The notes under the pieces were generated by a model that did no database searches, was not told the DNA's origin, and was given only the letters and a program-made list of their open reading frames with translations. From NCBI GenBank assembly GCA_004151065.3, contig NWUY0305044838.1, forward strand, positions 1-28,218: a DNA stretch of 28,218 nt. Direction: 5' to 3'. Below are positions 8,651 to 18,512 of the stretch, piece by piece. How positions within the stretch are numbered: position 1 is the first letter of the stretch; each line of letters opens with the position of its first letter. The translations under genes were made by a program, and so were the position numbers. The DNA is from Larix sibirica (Eukaryota > Streptophyta > Pinopsida > Pinales > Pinaceae).

Positions 8651-11199
8651 TGAAAAGATTTTACCCATCCATACCCCAGCAAGCGACTATGCGCATGCAG
8701 CTAACGAAGGAATGCTATTGCAGTTAGTGGAGTGAAGGAGTTAACAGGGCTTCTATGAACAGCTCTTTCTTTACTCGATACATCTCTATATCTAGATACT
8801 CTCTACTCTAAACTATATCTCTCTAAATAAATTTATTTGTATAAATCGACATTTCTATACAAAGAGGTTTTTAGCAGTCTCTGGCTATACGTCCATATAA
8901 ATGGCAATTAGAGCTGCGGAAGGGAACGTTAATATAGTTCAGAGATTTAGATAATAATACATTGCCCCCAACCACCGCTTCAACCGATTCGTATAAACCC
9001 TTGTTCACGTCCACTGTGCAATAAGCACTGGGTTTTGTAGGCCTCATCTACCAGCACAATGCTGCCAAGGAGATTACGGATATTATCATTCCAAAGTTAC
9101 AAGGATAGACCAGGAAGTAAGTTTAACCCAGATAGGGTTTATAAAAAAGCCTCCGCTCTGGGATCAAAACAGGGATGTGTTTCAAAGACAAATAATAATT
9201 CTCAACAAAGTTGTTATGCCCGGCTTTGTGGATCTCTAAATAGTACCGATGGAAAGAAGGCGAAAAGGCTTTACGCTTAGAAGGAAATTGAATAAGGACG
9301 TTCTAGGAGCACTTCTGACCCATGAATGGATATTGGCCCTACCTATCAGCATTGATATAAAAAGCCACAGGTAACGGGTATATCGATCGTGAACTGCCTG
9401 GCCGCCTGGATGGATTCTCTCTTTTCTATAAACAGCCCACACTTAAGATCAATGGCTGGAAACCGAGGACAGGGCTGTTGCTCACCTACTCCTATGCCCC
9501 AATGATTGATATGGCTGGGATATATGGCTGGAAGGCATAGCATAGCAGGATAGTCATTGCGCCAATGAGTGTTTCCCTTTTGCCCACCAACCCATTCATT
9601 GGATGAAGCCAGCCAGGAATACTTCAGTTGCAGTAAGGTATGGCTTCTATGAATAAATACCTTCTTTGTTTCCTCTTTCACCTGCCAGACATAGATACCC
9701 TATATGTTTTGGAGGGACTGATATCAGACCTTTGAACTAGCACCAGATTGGTTGGGTTCATGAGCCCTTACCTTCATGCAATTGAGAACTCTCACTATAA
9801 CATTGAGTCACCCAGGGTATTAGCTTCCAGAGAACTTACTTCGATCATACTCTCTTAGTTCATGCCATTCCTCATCCTATCCGTCCATCATTCATAACCT
9901 GGGGAAGCGGCCCCCTATCTGTCTGTCATCTATCACCCCAGTGGTTGTTCCAATTCTAACCCACCAATCTGCGATCACTATCTCCTAGTCATCGAGTTTG
10001 AAACGAAAAGGTCACATGCGAGCAAGTAGAATCAATAGTTCAGCAGTTCGCCGTAACATTGAGCAGCGAATAAATATCTTGCCGCTCTACTCACCCTTCA
10101 TTATTTTCCATCTGCACTAGTTGAATGATCCAATCGAACGGTTGGAGCGCACCTTTCTTCGAATTATGAGGGGGGGGTTAGCATGAATATGAAAGGCTGG
10201 GGTTGGTAGTAATGCCCATGAGATGATAAAATAGTTCGTATTTGGGAGATGGATGATTGGAGCTGTCAAAATTGTAATGGTCTTACTTACAATGTTACAT
10301 TCAAACAGGTTTCTTCGCTCACTTAATTCAACAAGAATATATGTTTATAAGAATGCTATCAAATGGCTTTTGCACGTCCTTTATCGCCAGTTTAGGTTGT
10401 CTGTGACATATTTTTATCATCAATGCTTTCTTTTTTACTTCTATTACTTACTAAAGCGAAGTTGAAACGAATGCCAATGGTTTTATCAAGAGGGAAGTGT
10501 GCATTTCTTCCTTGCGAATGCCGATGCTATTTATGTCAATTAGTAATAAGATAGCTGTTGGAATCGTTATGATTTTATTTATGATATTATGTTTGAGTCC
10601 ATTTCTTCAATAAACCAAATCGCTTATATCTAGGTTCTGTCGCTTCTGAGCTTTCTGACTCACTCACTTTACTATGCCTTTGCCTCGGATGAAGCTCCAC
10701 CAGCTAGGATTTGAGTTCCGATTCATTATAGTTTGGCGGGTTCCTGCCTGCCCATTCATTCCCTATTCACCAAGTAACAAAAAAGGCAAGTGACATGCCC
10801 AATAGGGTTTTTGGTGGCTAGCAGTGTTTCTATATTGGTTGTTCCACATTAGTTATTTGGCTTATGGGTGTAACCTTCCTTCCTCTAGGATGCTTTACCT
10901 TATGAACCAGGTAAGTTGGGAGTTTATTGGTTCGATAGCTGAGAATGATGGGGATAAGGGGTTAAATAAAGGAGAGCTAATTGTTATGGGACTGCTGAAG
11001 ACACAGTAATGCTGGGCCGTGATAAGATTAGTATATTGAGACGCAAGGTGTAGAAGATGCTATCGGCAGGTCAAATGAACCGGTAATATTCAGTTGGAAC
11101 GCGTCTCTAATAAGATGATGGCTGTGGGAATGAAATAGAATGCATACTCTTTAAGGGTAGTTAGATTGGATCGTATCGGTACTACAGATTATACCTCCT
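8651..11199. other. Gene-free stretch, nothing recognised
   Basis: No gene, RNA or clear repeat array. GGCTGGA/CTGGATGG words recur at 9405-9545. A run of eight G lies at 10170-10177. The 111-codon minus-strand frame (9346-9681) and shorter frames (9059-9280, 10253-10465, 10824-11009) show no family signature and I treat them as chance. Around 8760-8870 the plus strand is a CT/TA-rich low-complexity tract. Confidence 0.5.
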
Positions 11200-11318
11200 C
11201 TATGGAAAGGAACTTAGCCCTTGATGGGTACGTGAGATCAATGCAAGTATAAAGAAAGCTAAGCATCGAGTGCGTGCATAAACGGCATTGGTGCATTTAA
11301 AAGCGGCATTGCCTCCTG

Positions 11319-11370
11319 GGATAACCACCTGGAAATCGTAGGTAAACATATTGAAAAGGTATGGTTCAGT
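11319..11370 (-). repeat. Dispersed repeat shared with 22066-22118, inside a 102-codon frame
   Basis: Plus-strand 11319-11370 begins GGATAACCACCTGG; 22066-22118 begins GGATCACCACCTGG. The match continues for about 52 bp, at roughly 70 percent by eye, up to a shared TTCAGT. On the minus strand this copy lies in an open frame (11200-11508) reading FQVVIPGGNAA. The partner has stops and a one-base length difference in that frame. A shared ancestor that once coded is possible. I recognise no protein. Confidence 0.5.
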
Positions 11371-11530
11371 AAGAAAAAATATACTTTTTAGTGCCCCGAG
11401 AGGTGAGTCTTCAGCCAACCAATAGAATCTATTTTGAGAAGCTGGATGAATGAGAGTACACATACCAGAGCCAGTCTTACACGAGGGGCTAAGGCTAAAG
11501 CCATTCAAAAAGAGAGGGGATATAATGAAA

Positions 11531-11625
11531 AGGTGCTGCTACTAACAGATACTACCCCATGGGTGCTACTAACAGAGATCATACAGAGGTGATTTAGGTG
11601 CTAACAATAGGTGCTATAATGAGGT
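11531..11625 (+). repeat. GGTGCTACTAACAGA degenerate tandem repeat
   Basis: Units are AGGTGCTGCTACTAACAGAT at 11531-11550, GGGTGCTACTAACAGAGAT at 11561-11579, AGGTGCTAACAAT at 11596-11608 and AGGTGCTATAATGAGG from 11609. The first two are nearly identical apart from a three-base insertion. No gene is involved. Confidence 0.7.
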
Positions 11626-11646
11626 GAGGTGAATCAGAAACATTAG

Positions 11647-11776
11647 GCTGCTGGCCAGTTTATTACGCTGCTTCCAATATGGTATATGTTGCCAGAGGTG
11701 TGGTATGCCGAAGGTTTCACAATAGAGAGGAGAGCTATATGATGTTATTTGTTGCTGGCCGGTTTATGATGCTGCC
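11647..11776 (+). repeat. GCTGCTGGCC direct repeat pair
   Basis: A 26-nt block at 11647-11672 (GCTGCTGGCCAGTTTATTAC and six more bases) recurs at 11751-11776 with about 20 of 26 bases the same. A weaker TGCTTGCCGGTTTTC follows near 11827. The GCTGCTGGCC core is shared with the dispersed repeat copies at 8598 and 15348. Confidence 0.6.
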
Positions 11777-12599
11777 CGGTTTCAGTTTTAATAGGGTCCA
11801 ATTTATTGTATGCAAAAGTGTTCTGCTTGCCGGTTTTCCGCATTCCGCTCGCATAGAGTATGCAACTGCCCACATCTTCAAGAGGGAGGGGACCACGGAA
11901 GAATGAACAACAGCCTACAGCTATGGAGAATAGGAAATATTGACCACTTTGGATAATAGAATAGATAAATTGTTACCTATACGTCACCTTTAGTAGGGGC
12001 CTTATTTGAGTGGATCCACTGATGATGGCACCCTCAGCACCACCGTCTGGAGCAAACAATATTTCTTTATTGGATGGGTGCACCATATAATAGTCATTTG
12101 CCAATTCTATATTTCTTCGAAGCATAGTACAAGGAGATCAGTCTCTGTATTGAAAAAGCACTTCCCAGAGGGAGTGGTGCCCCGTGGCCTAGTTGGTCTA
12201 CTCACCTTCCTCTTGTGTCCTCACTTCTGTAGGTAAATAAACGCCAGCATAGGAACCTATTTATTACTAGCTTTACCAGCTAAGAAGGCGGTACGATGGA
12301 GATGAAGTATGACCCGCTCTCTCCATCAGATATAGGTGGTGGTTTTATATTCATTCATATATATCAGTTTCACCAGCTCAGTGTGTGAGTCTTACTCAGC
12401 TTAGTGGGTATATGTAATTCCAATATTTATAGAGACCAGCTCTAGCCGCCAGAACGGAAGTGGTCCCTCGCTATATAAGTTTATCCATATAGGTCAGGTA
12501 GGCTCTGCTCTAAAGTTTGAGGGATACTTTTGGCATGAATGCGGTATTCCATCGATAGATCCTTTTTCTGACAGAGCGGGCGGTTTCTATTTGTGTTTG
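11777..12599. other. Gene-free stretch, nothing recognised
   Basis: No gene, RNA or well-supported repeat is visible. Plus-strand frames at 11679-11906 and 12006-12236 (75 and 76 codons) show no motif. TTCACCAGCT and CTCAG(C/T) words recur loosely around 12368-12410. Confidence 0.45.
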
Positions 12600-12790
12600 G
12601 GCTGGTGGTGAAGGCTGTTTCTTTTCTGGATGGCTTATGGCCTGTGTGGTACTGGCTTCTGCGGTGATGAAGACTGAAGGCTTATGTTGAATGGCGAATG
12701 GATTCCTTTTTCTGCTGTCCTTGGCTTGGCTGGTGGTGAATTAAGGCCAAAGGTTACTAGGCAAAAGGTGATAGGCTGATGGATTCATTC
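12600..12790 (-). repeat. AGCC-type degenerate array, minus strand
   Basis: GGCTGGTGGTGA occurs exactly at 12600-12611 and 12728-12739; its complement TCACCACCAGCC lies at 21298-21309. GGCAAAAGGTGA at 12760-12771 is the complement of TCACCTTTTGCC at 21189-21200. Between these are many GGCTT, AAGGCT and GGCCAA words, the reverse of the AAGCC/AGCCTT words at 21080-21320 and 25795-25890. This is an inverted, drifted copy of that family. Confidence 0.6.
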
Positions 12791-13135
12791 TTTTTTATAA
12801 TACAAAAATGCTTAGGAAAGTAAAAGGTAAAGTTCAAAAATATAAGTAAGGGTAAAGGGTTTGAAGAAGGAATCCAAGAAATAAAATACTAACTCCTAAT
12901 TGGTGACCACCAAACATAACACACTTATAATAAGTTTCCTGGGTTGTATCCTCTTTCCTTACGCGTACTGGGCCTTGGTTTCCGTGTGGGGATGCGGGGA
13001 GACTGGTATACGATACTGGTAGAATGCAGATTGAATAGGTGACGGTGGGCTATTAATAAGAGGGGGTGGGGCACTGATTTATTATTTTTATTTTACAGAC
13101 AAGAGAGAATCTAACCATAACGCAATACCCCCAGA
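12791..13135. other. Gene-free stretch, nothing recognised
   Basis: An A-rich patch (12790-12930) is followed by a G-rich patch (12970-13080). No frame, RNA or repeat is supported here. Confidence 0.4.
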
Positions 13136-13189
13136 CGGGGCAGTACGTACGGAACAATGGTTACTATCTGGAATGGACGAACAAAGCTG

Positions 13190-13212
13190 AACATACGGAA
13201 CAACGGTATGTT
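13190..13212. repeat. Hairpin AACATAC / GTATGTT with CGGAAC loop
   Basis: AACATAC at 13190-13196 pairs perfectly with GTATGTT at 13206-13212; the loop is GGAACAACG. ACGGAACAA also occurs about 45 bases upstream in TACGGAACAATGG. It belongs to the CGGAAC word family whose best copies are at 13220, 14488 and 21963. Confidence 0.6.
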
Positions 13213-13219
13213 AATACTT

Positions 13220-13251
13220 CACTTACATCTACGGAACACACGTTCCTACCT
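13220..13251 (+). repeat. CGGAAC hairpin element, copy 1
   Basis: The sequence opens CACTTACATCTACGGAACAC and ends CGTTCCTACCT. GGAAC and GTTCC form a five-base stem around ACAC. Copies are found at 14488-14519 in the same orientation and at 21963-21998 inverted. Flanks and the GGAAC/GTTCC arms are conserved while the loop differs, which is what paired-stem repeats tend to show. Confidence 0.7.
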
Positions 13252-13464
13252 AGAATGGATGCTATTACAATGCATTACTTACAACGTACCTGCTTTGAGC
13301 ATGCCAGACACATTGTGTTTCCGGTGGTAGTTAAAACGGTCGGGAATGCGAAGGAAGGGCGGGGTGGACGCTTCAACCACGGGATGTGGTGCTTTGATTG
13401 ATTCATCAATGATATACGTTGCTACAGAGAGAGTATGTGGTGCATTTTGGTTTTTTTGTATATT

Positions 13465-13500
13465 GAAAGATTGATCGAAAGATTGATTGAAAGATGTTGG
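13465..13500 (+). repeat. 12-bp tandem repeat, 3 copies
   Basis: GAAAGATTGATC (13465), GAAAGATTGATT (13477) and GAAAGATGTTGG (13489) stand in tandem. On the minus strand they give the peptide repeats NQSFDQSFN and LSINLSIN in two overlapping open frames (13279-13593 and 13422-13649); both are explained by the repeat and neither looks like a gene. TGATTGATT words recur elsewhere, near 14293, 17635, 23291 and 25973, and complemented near 20805, 26640 and 27907. Confidence 0.8.
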
Positions 13501-13660
13501 TTGGTTGCTCGAATCGGTTCTAGCTGCTTTCGTGTCTTTATTGCTAGATCGATAACACAATCTATATAACCCATTGCTCCCATCGTTACACACCCTCCCT
13601 TACACCCTGGATGGACACCCATCCTGAAACAGTTCACCCGGCATCCCAAGCAATTGAACC

Positions 13661-14003
13661 CAGCGACTCACCGACGAGATTGATGATTTTACTCAAGTTT
13701 CCACCAGACGCGATAAATAGATGAGTTTACTCCGGGTTTACGCCAGACGAGATATTGAGGGAACCCAAGTTGTTGACACAATAATGCAATTTTGAGGTAA
13801 AGTTGCCACAGAAGAAAGAGATTGAGCCAAGTTGTTATCATACGACGAGATAAATGAAATTATGTTTACCCCTGTTGCCACGGAACGAGATTGGTTGATT
13901 GATATCCTCCAAGGTTACACCAGACGAGGAGAGGGAGTTAATAAAGTTGTTACCAGAAGAGATATTTAAGTTCCTCATAACATGATACCTGAGAGATTTA
14001 GTT
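13661..14003 (+). repeat. Degenerate tandem array, about 10 units, GTT-CCAGACGAGAT type
   Basis: Units start near 13667, 13698, 13736, 13772, 13802, 13831, 13874, 13914, 13948 and 13970, spaced 22-43 bases. Most run as GTT, then CCAGACGAGAT or a close variant (CCGACGAGAT, CCAGACGCGAT, CCAGAAGAGAT, CGGAACGAGAT), then TGAG or similar, then CAAGTT. Six or more units share the ACGAGAT/AGAGAT core. Unit 4 has lost it. The variable unit length and the steady head and tail words suggest an old array shaped by slippage and drift. No frame is open across it. The spacing and divergence do not fit CRISPR direct repeats. Confidence 0.75.
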
Positions 14004-14190
14004 CCCCATCACACGCGCCACTTCGACCCAACACGGTACAGTACGACATGGTATGGCACGGAATGATTGACACTTTGAGTCACACTTCCTGCTGATCGAT
14101 TGAACTTGCTGCTTGCCGAAGGGAAGTCTCTTCCTGGGATCTATTGCCTGGATACGAAGAGAAACTTGACACGGGGTTGCTCGCGTGGTC

Positions 14191-14417
14191 CAACGGAAGG
14201 AGGGCCAACTGATAGAAACCCGACGGAAGGAGGGCAGGAGGGCCAACAGACATGTGGAAGGGACAGGGGGGGGCAGACATGTGGACGGGAAGGGATTGAT
14301 TGGTTGATTGATACTGAATGTCTTCTTATAGGGGTGCTTAAAAAGACAGTCTTATTAAAGGGGTTCCAACGGACAGACTACAGCCCACATATTTTAGAGG
14401 GGTTCCAACAGACAGAC
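14191..14417 (+). repeat. Three nested small tandem duplications
   Basis: CAACGGAAGGAGGGC at 14191-14205 recurs as CGACGGAAGGAGGGC at 14221-14235 (period 30). CAGACATGTGGAAGGGA at 14247-14263 recurs as CAGACATGTGGACGGGA at 14274-14290 (period 27). AGGGGTTCCAACGGACAGAC, 14359-14378, recurs as AGGGGTTCCAACAGACAGAC, 14398-14417 (period 39, one mismatch). A run of eight G lies at 14266-14273. A 107-codon plus-strand frame (14100-14423) crosses all three and shows a repeat-rich peptide with no recognised domain. Confidence 0.85.
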
Positions 14418-14487
14418 AAATGAGGACTAGCCAGGAGACCTCACCAGGATAACTATACCATAGCAGCCATACTTCGAACCTCGAACT

Positions 14488-14519
14488 CACTTACTGATAC
14501 GGAATAGGAGTTCCTACCT
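14488..14519 (+). repeat. CGGAAC hairpin element, copy 2
   Basis: It starts CACTTACTGATACGGAATAG and ends AGTTCCTACCT. GGAAT/GTTCC pair with one G-T. Upstream CGAACCTCGAACT and downstream TACATACGG and GTCGAGG are also present around the inverted copy at 21963, so the shared unit is larger than the hairpin itself. Confidence 0.65.
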
Positions 14520-15317
14520 CGAGTTGATGGGTGATGCGTTACATACGGTGCACCCGTCGAGGAGGATAATGCGCCAGACACACACAGAGTGCTAGTCTCT
14601 GGTAGTGCCACTCAGGGAAGGCAAGTGGATGCCAGTGATTACCCACATCTTTCAAGAGAGGTTGTCCGGAGGACGAATGATACTGCCCACATAAACACTG
14701 GATATGATAAGGCCCCATGTTACCGCATACCGGAGATAGAAGGAACAGCTCACGTACCCATAGTTGCCATCAAGATATATTAGCTTTTTCACTTTAATTT
14801 CTCTCACGTCCCGATAGAGTTGAAATCTCAGTGTGATGTTGAACGTGGGTAAGGTGAACGGGGTCTACTGGGGTCTTTTGTTTGAACGGGTATCCAGTGA
14901 TGGGAGACTATTCTTTCTTCTGGCGGTAAGGTCTAAGGTCGAAGGCAGTAAGTAAAGCGGTAGAAGGCAGGCAGCAGGGTCGAAGCAAAAAGGTTGATGA
15001 AGGCAGGTTGAAGGCCGAAATCTCTCTCGTAGGTCGGTTTATTCGAGCGAAGCGTTCTGCCAAGCTCTTCGTAGGCCGGGTAGATATACGGACAGGTATC
15101 AAGATCGAAGAGACATACAGGTATCAATCAAGAGGGCAGGTCCCCGGTTCGGTGGTATTGTATCGCGAAGCATCATCGTCGGGTGGGTCTAGCGTCACGG
15201 TCTAGCCAGCAAGCAGTTACACCTGAAAGCAGTTCCCCGAAAGACCATGTAACTACCAGAATAAAGAGATTTAGCCATGCTGTTTCCATACGAGCATATC
15301 AATTGAGTTCAACGGAT
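14520..15317. other. Gene-free stretch with purine-rich GAAGGCAG repeats
   Basis: From about 14930 to 15020 the words GAAGGCAG, AGAAGGCAGGCAG and GAAGGC recur five or more times; the same 13-mer stands at 6536. GGTATCAA(G/T)CAAGA-like words repeat near 15096-15135. Overlapping 64-65-codon frames on both strands (14589-14783, 14908-15102, 14933-15127, 15008-15205) have no motif. Confidence 0.45.
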
Positions 15318-15380
15318 TGATTTATTGATAACTGAATATTATTCTTATGCTGCTGGCCAGAAGTGCGGCCAAAGGGGACT
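15318..15380 (+). repeat. Dispersed repeat, copy 2 (partner of 8571-8633)
   Basis: ATAACTGAATATT at 15328-15340 and ATGCTGCTGGCC at 15347-15358 match copy 1 exactly and at the same distance. The tail AGAAGTGCGGCCAAAGG is two bases shorter than in copy 1. The short translated stretch is alike in both copies, but no longer frame continues here. A run of ten G, the longest in the window, follows at 15393-15402. Confidence 0.75.
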
Positions 15381-15402
15381 TATTAGGCTTCTGGGGGGGG
15401 GG

Positions 15403-16063
15403 CAAGCACGCTTGGATCAATAGTTTGTGATTCCTTCTAAGGGCCAGGAGGGCCACACAGGATATCTGCCTTTAAAACCCTTAGAACAGCAGCTGTTGAA
15501 AGAGGAAAGAAGAGCCCTGTTTAAAGAGCTTGGTTACACAAATGAGGTTACTCGATGATGGATGATGATCGCCACCACTCGATGGATGATACGACACCTT
15601 GCGCCCCGCTCCATACGCCCCATGAGGAAGGATCGCTACCGCTTGCCTCCGGGTTGGGTAATAATTACCACTGCTCCATGTTTGGCTATAAGAACCACCG
15701 CTGGAGGGTTCAATAATGAGAGCGAAAGACCACTTGCTGAAAGAACGGTAACCTGTATGGATATATGCTCATATATAATGCTGAGTTACCACCTATACCT
15801 TGATGTGGATTCCGGGTAATACGCTTTTGACTAAGCTACACCGTTTACCCTTGTCACTTGGAATGACGCTTCGAACCTTGACACACTACTGGAGAGAAGC
15901 TGCTTAGAGCTGACACAATGGAAGCTTTTATATATTTTGTAACTACAGGGGCTATATTCAATGCCTATTGCGCTATATTCACTAACACTTACCTCCTACC
16001 TTCTATGAACGGTACGGAACTCTGGGAATACTTCGACTAAACACTATGGGATAGGGTAGGCAT
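15403..16063. other. Gene-free stretch, nothing recognised
   Basis: No gene is supported. The 85-codon frame at 15562-15819 is rich in Arg, Met and Thr and shows no family motif. CTTCGAACCTTGACAC near 15870 resembles the CTTCGAACCTCGAACT word beside the hairpin element at 14488. ACGGTACGGAAC occurs near 16010. Confidence 0.4.
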
Positions 16064-16079
16064 TTGTCACTTTATGAAG

Positions 16080-16499
16080 GGGTTGGATATCGTTTCCACA
16101 CTTCCACCATGAGAAAGGCCGTGGGAAATAGATCGCGTTTCTACCATATTGTTTCTACACTTAATGAGGCTGTGGGAAAGCCATCCGTAACTTGCTCGAG
16201 TCCGCGGGGGTGGTTAGGGAGTGGGGGTTCAACAGCCGACCGATAATGCCCTCCGGGGGTGGGGTCAACAAGGAGAGCGTTCTCAGATAGAGCTTGAGCC
16301 AATGGGTTGGTTGGACAAAATAAAGGTTGGATCCGAAGCCAATGGTTCAACTTAACACTGAACGGAACACTGTGACGAATCCATTCCCAATATACTATTT
16401 CACTATGGAAATCAACTAAGATCATACCCATCAACCTCACCTTGAGGAAGTTGGAAGGGGTGGGGTTTATACCAATAGATCGTTTCTACCATATTGTTT
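16080..16499 (+). repeat. TTTCTACCATATTGTTT dispersed direct repeat
   Basis: TTTCTACCATATTGTTT is exact at 16138-16154 and 16483-16499, and both are preceded by AATAGATCG. A weaker relative (GGATATCGTTTCCACACTTC) lies at 16085-16104. GGCCGTGGGAAA and GGCTGTGGGAAA flank the first copy. Between the copies, GGGGGTxxGGTCAACA-like words repeat at 16206-16270. Confidence 0.7.
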
Positions 16500-16712
16500 A
16501 GACCACCATGTCACAATTATAACGGTACGGTTACCACTATACTATCTCCAATCCCACTATACTAGTTCCATCCCATCAACTATTTCATCCCAATATACTC
16601 ACCATATACTCTTTCACTAGGACCATCAACTAAAACCTTACCAATATAATAACAGCCCAATCCACTAATACCAATAAGAACAATATAATATTTCCACCAA
16701 TCAACTATTTCC
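16387..16712 (+). repeat. CCAATATAC / CCATCAACTATTTC degenerate array
   Basis: CCAATATAC or CCAATATAA stands near 16387, 16590 and 16641, and AACAATATAATATTT near 16679. CCATCAACTATTTC or a variant stands near 16573, 16623 and 16697. CCACTATACTA occurs twice at 16534-16565. The strand is A, C and T with almost no G from 16530 to 16720. It is an eroded simple-unit array with no frame or gene. Confidence 0.65.
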
Positions 16713-16729
16713 ATCCCCATCATGCTACC

Positions 16730-18090
16730 AGCCCTATGGATAGGAAAAAAGCCGCTTTACCCCTAGTGGGAGGGGAGCACTAAGAAACAGTGTTTTTACG
16801 CTATCCTAACACTTAGTTAAGCTTATTATATATACATTGTAATACTTCTAATTTACCCGAGCACTTACTCTCCTTACTCCTCGTTAACACTCTTTACCAG
16901 CGAGAGCAAGCCATCCAGAGATAAGCATAAAGTAAAGGTCTGCTAATAACGTAAACCACCAATAGCACTTTAAAGGTATACTTCTTTATTAGTTATCATA
17001 TTCTATTTATCACCTCCTTCCAAAAAGGGTTAGTACTACCTTCAGGAAACACATAAGGTTGGCCTCCATGGGGGGGACCTAATATATCCTCTACATAGCC
17101 CGTCTTTAAGGGGCATAAAAAGAGCTTACACTATAAGGAAGGATAAAAGTACTTCCTTTATTCCCGCTTGCTCTAGTTGGTCATTCAAAGCAAACAATAG
17201 GAATAGGATTTATAAATAACCAAATAATAGGAGGAAACACGTCGAACCGAGTGAGATCATGAAAGCGGAAAGCCCATCTTGTTGCTGCTACATGGCGACG
17301 AAGGATACATGAACATGCTTTAGTTTTACTGGTGAAGACAGGAAATGTAGTGGGCTTGCCGTAGCAGGCTTGCCCCGCATGGAAGGCACGTAGTTAGGAG
17401 GTACTGCTCTTACCCTTCTTTTAAAAGCACCGGATGGATGGTAACTGCCGGATTTATTTACTAATCCCCGCCTTATGATATTTTTGCTTGGGTCGGCACT
17501 ATTCTAAGTATTCTATTTATCAGCCTACACTATGCTGTGTTGGGCACTTGCACTTTTAGACTAGTCGAACTTTCTTTATAAGCAGCAACCTACTTTACCA
17601 AACGCTTTATATAAATTAGAAAGCCTCATTCTATTGATTGATTTATATTATAGAGGAGCGAGCACTTCGTGGAGGTGAGGCAGGCCAAATAGTGAATATC
17701 CAACGAGGACTATTCTTGCCCTTCTTAATATTGGAATTTCTTAAACTTTTGGTTAAACCGTTTGGCGGCCATCTGCATACAGATATGCCATTGCTTTTTA
17801 TTATCTGACAGTCAACAACATCTATTTTGGGGTAGGGTAAGATCCCGATACGCCATTAACTTTTCAATTTCACCATAAAAAGGGGTCAGGCAGGGCAAAT
17901 AAGCCACACTTGGCCCGCTAGTTTTGAATTGCTGGGGTCCGGTCAATCCCCAAAATATTCGAAGCGCTTTTTATGAACAAAAGTTTCATTTATACAAGTG
18001 AAAAAAGAAAGGAAAAAGGAACAGTCGAAGCAGGAAAGGGATAAAGAGTAAGGGGGAAACAGTTACGGGATAAAATCTTTATATTTACAT
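16730..18090. other. Gene-free stretch, nothing recognised
   Basis: No frame of 60 codons or more starting at ATG is present from 16247 to 20809, the emptiest part of the window. A run of seven G lies at 17070-17076. GAGGAGCGAGCACTT near 17654 resembles GAGGAGCGAGCTTA near 21033 and GAGCGAGCA near 8544. GGGCTTGCC/AGGCTTGCC is duplicated near 17352-17374. Confidence 0.45.
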
Positions 18091-18096
18091 TTCAAA

Positions 18097-18116
18097 AACT
18101 TATCTGGTGGGGGGGC
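18097..18116 (+). repeat. 20-bp exact direct repeat ending in G7, copy 1
   Basis: AACTTATCTGGTGGGGGGGC is identical at 18097-18116 and 18493-18512, 396 bases apart, including a seven-G tract. The flanks do not align beyond a few bases. Confidence 0.85.
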
Positions 18117-18492
18117 ATGGAAAAACTACGATTGTTAGGATAATAGTATGGGCCGGTATTATGGGCTGGTACAATAAACAAACCAGGGTCGAATCTGGCT
18201 GGATGACTAGATGACGAGGCGGGTTGGTCGAGCTTGCTTTTGTTCTGGGACTGCTGCTTTGTTTCAGTTATTGCGCAATTTCCACCTTCTTGATACCTTA
18301 TTACTTCACCTCCTTTATAAGCGTGTTATCAACTGGCTTTTGAAAGAGCTAAGATAGAGAGAGGGCAGAGGGAAGGACCAAGAGACAGAGCGGGACTACC
18401 AGTGAATAAGGATATGCTTTTATTCTTGAAGTAAGAATCTTGGGGGAAGAGTTTTCTGGCGGACGGGAAACACAAATTATATGGAAATTAAG

Positions 18493-18512
18493 AACTTATC
18501 TGGTGGGGGGGC
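18493..18512 (+). repeat. 20-bp exact direct repeat ending in G7, copy 2
   Basis: Exact partner of 18097-18116. A pair this short could serve as a microhomology site for rearrangement. That role is inference; only the identity is seen. Confidence 0.85.

Noticed and set aside
9346-9681. 111-codon minus-strand frame as a gene
   Set aside because: No motif, no neighbouring gene, and composition set by repeated GGCTGGA words on the other strand.
12286-12306. GAAGGCGGTACGATGGAG as an rRNA fragment
   Set aside because: The likeness to ribosomal words is short, and nothing around it continues an rRNA alignment that I can recall.
13130-13260. Group II intron domain V
   Set aside because: TACGGAAC words recall the end of domain V, but the opening GAGCCGTATG-like strand and the two-base bulge structure are missing here and at 681, 16010, 16520 and 21894.
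13661-14003. CRISPR array
   Set aside because: Units are degenerate, spaced 22-43 bases with no constant repeat and no unique spacers of even length, and no cas-like frame is present.
18183-18198. tRNA T-arm-like CCAGGGTCGAATCTGG
   Set aside because: The stem is four pairs around an eight-base loop instead of five around seven, and no acceptor, D-arm or anticodon arm can be placed upstream.
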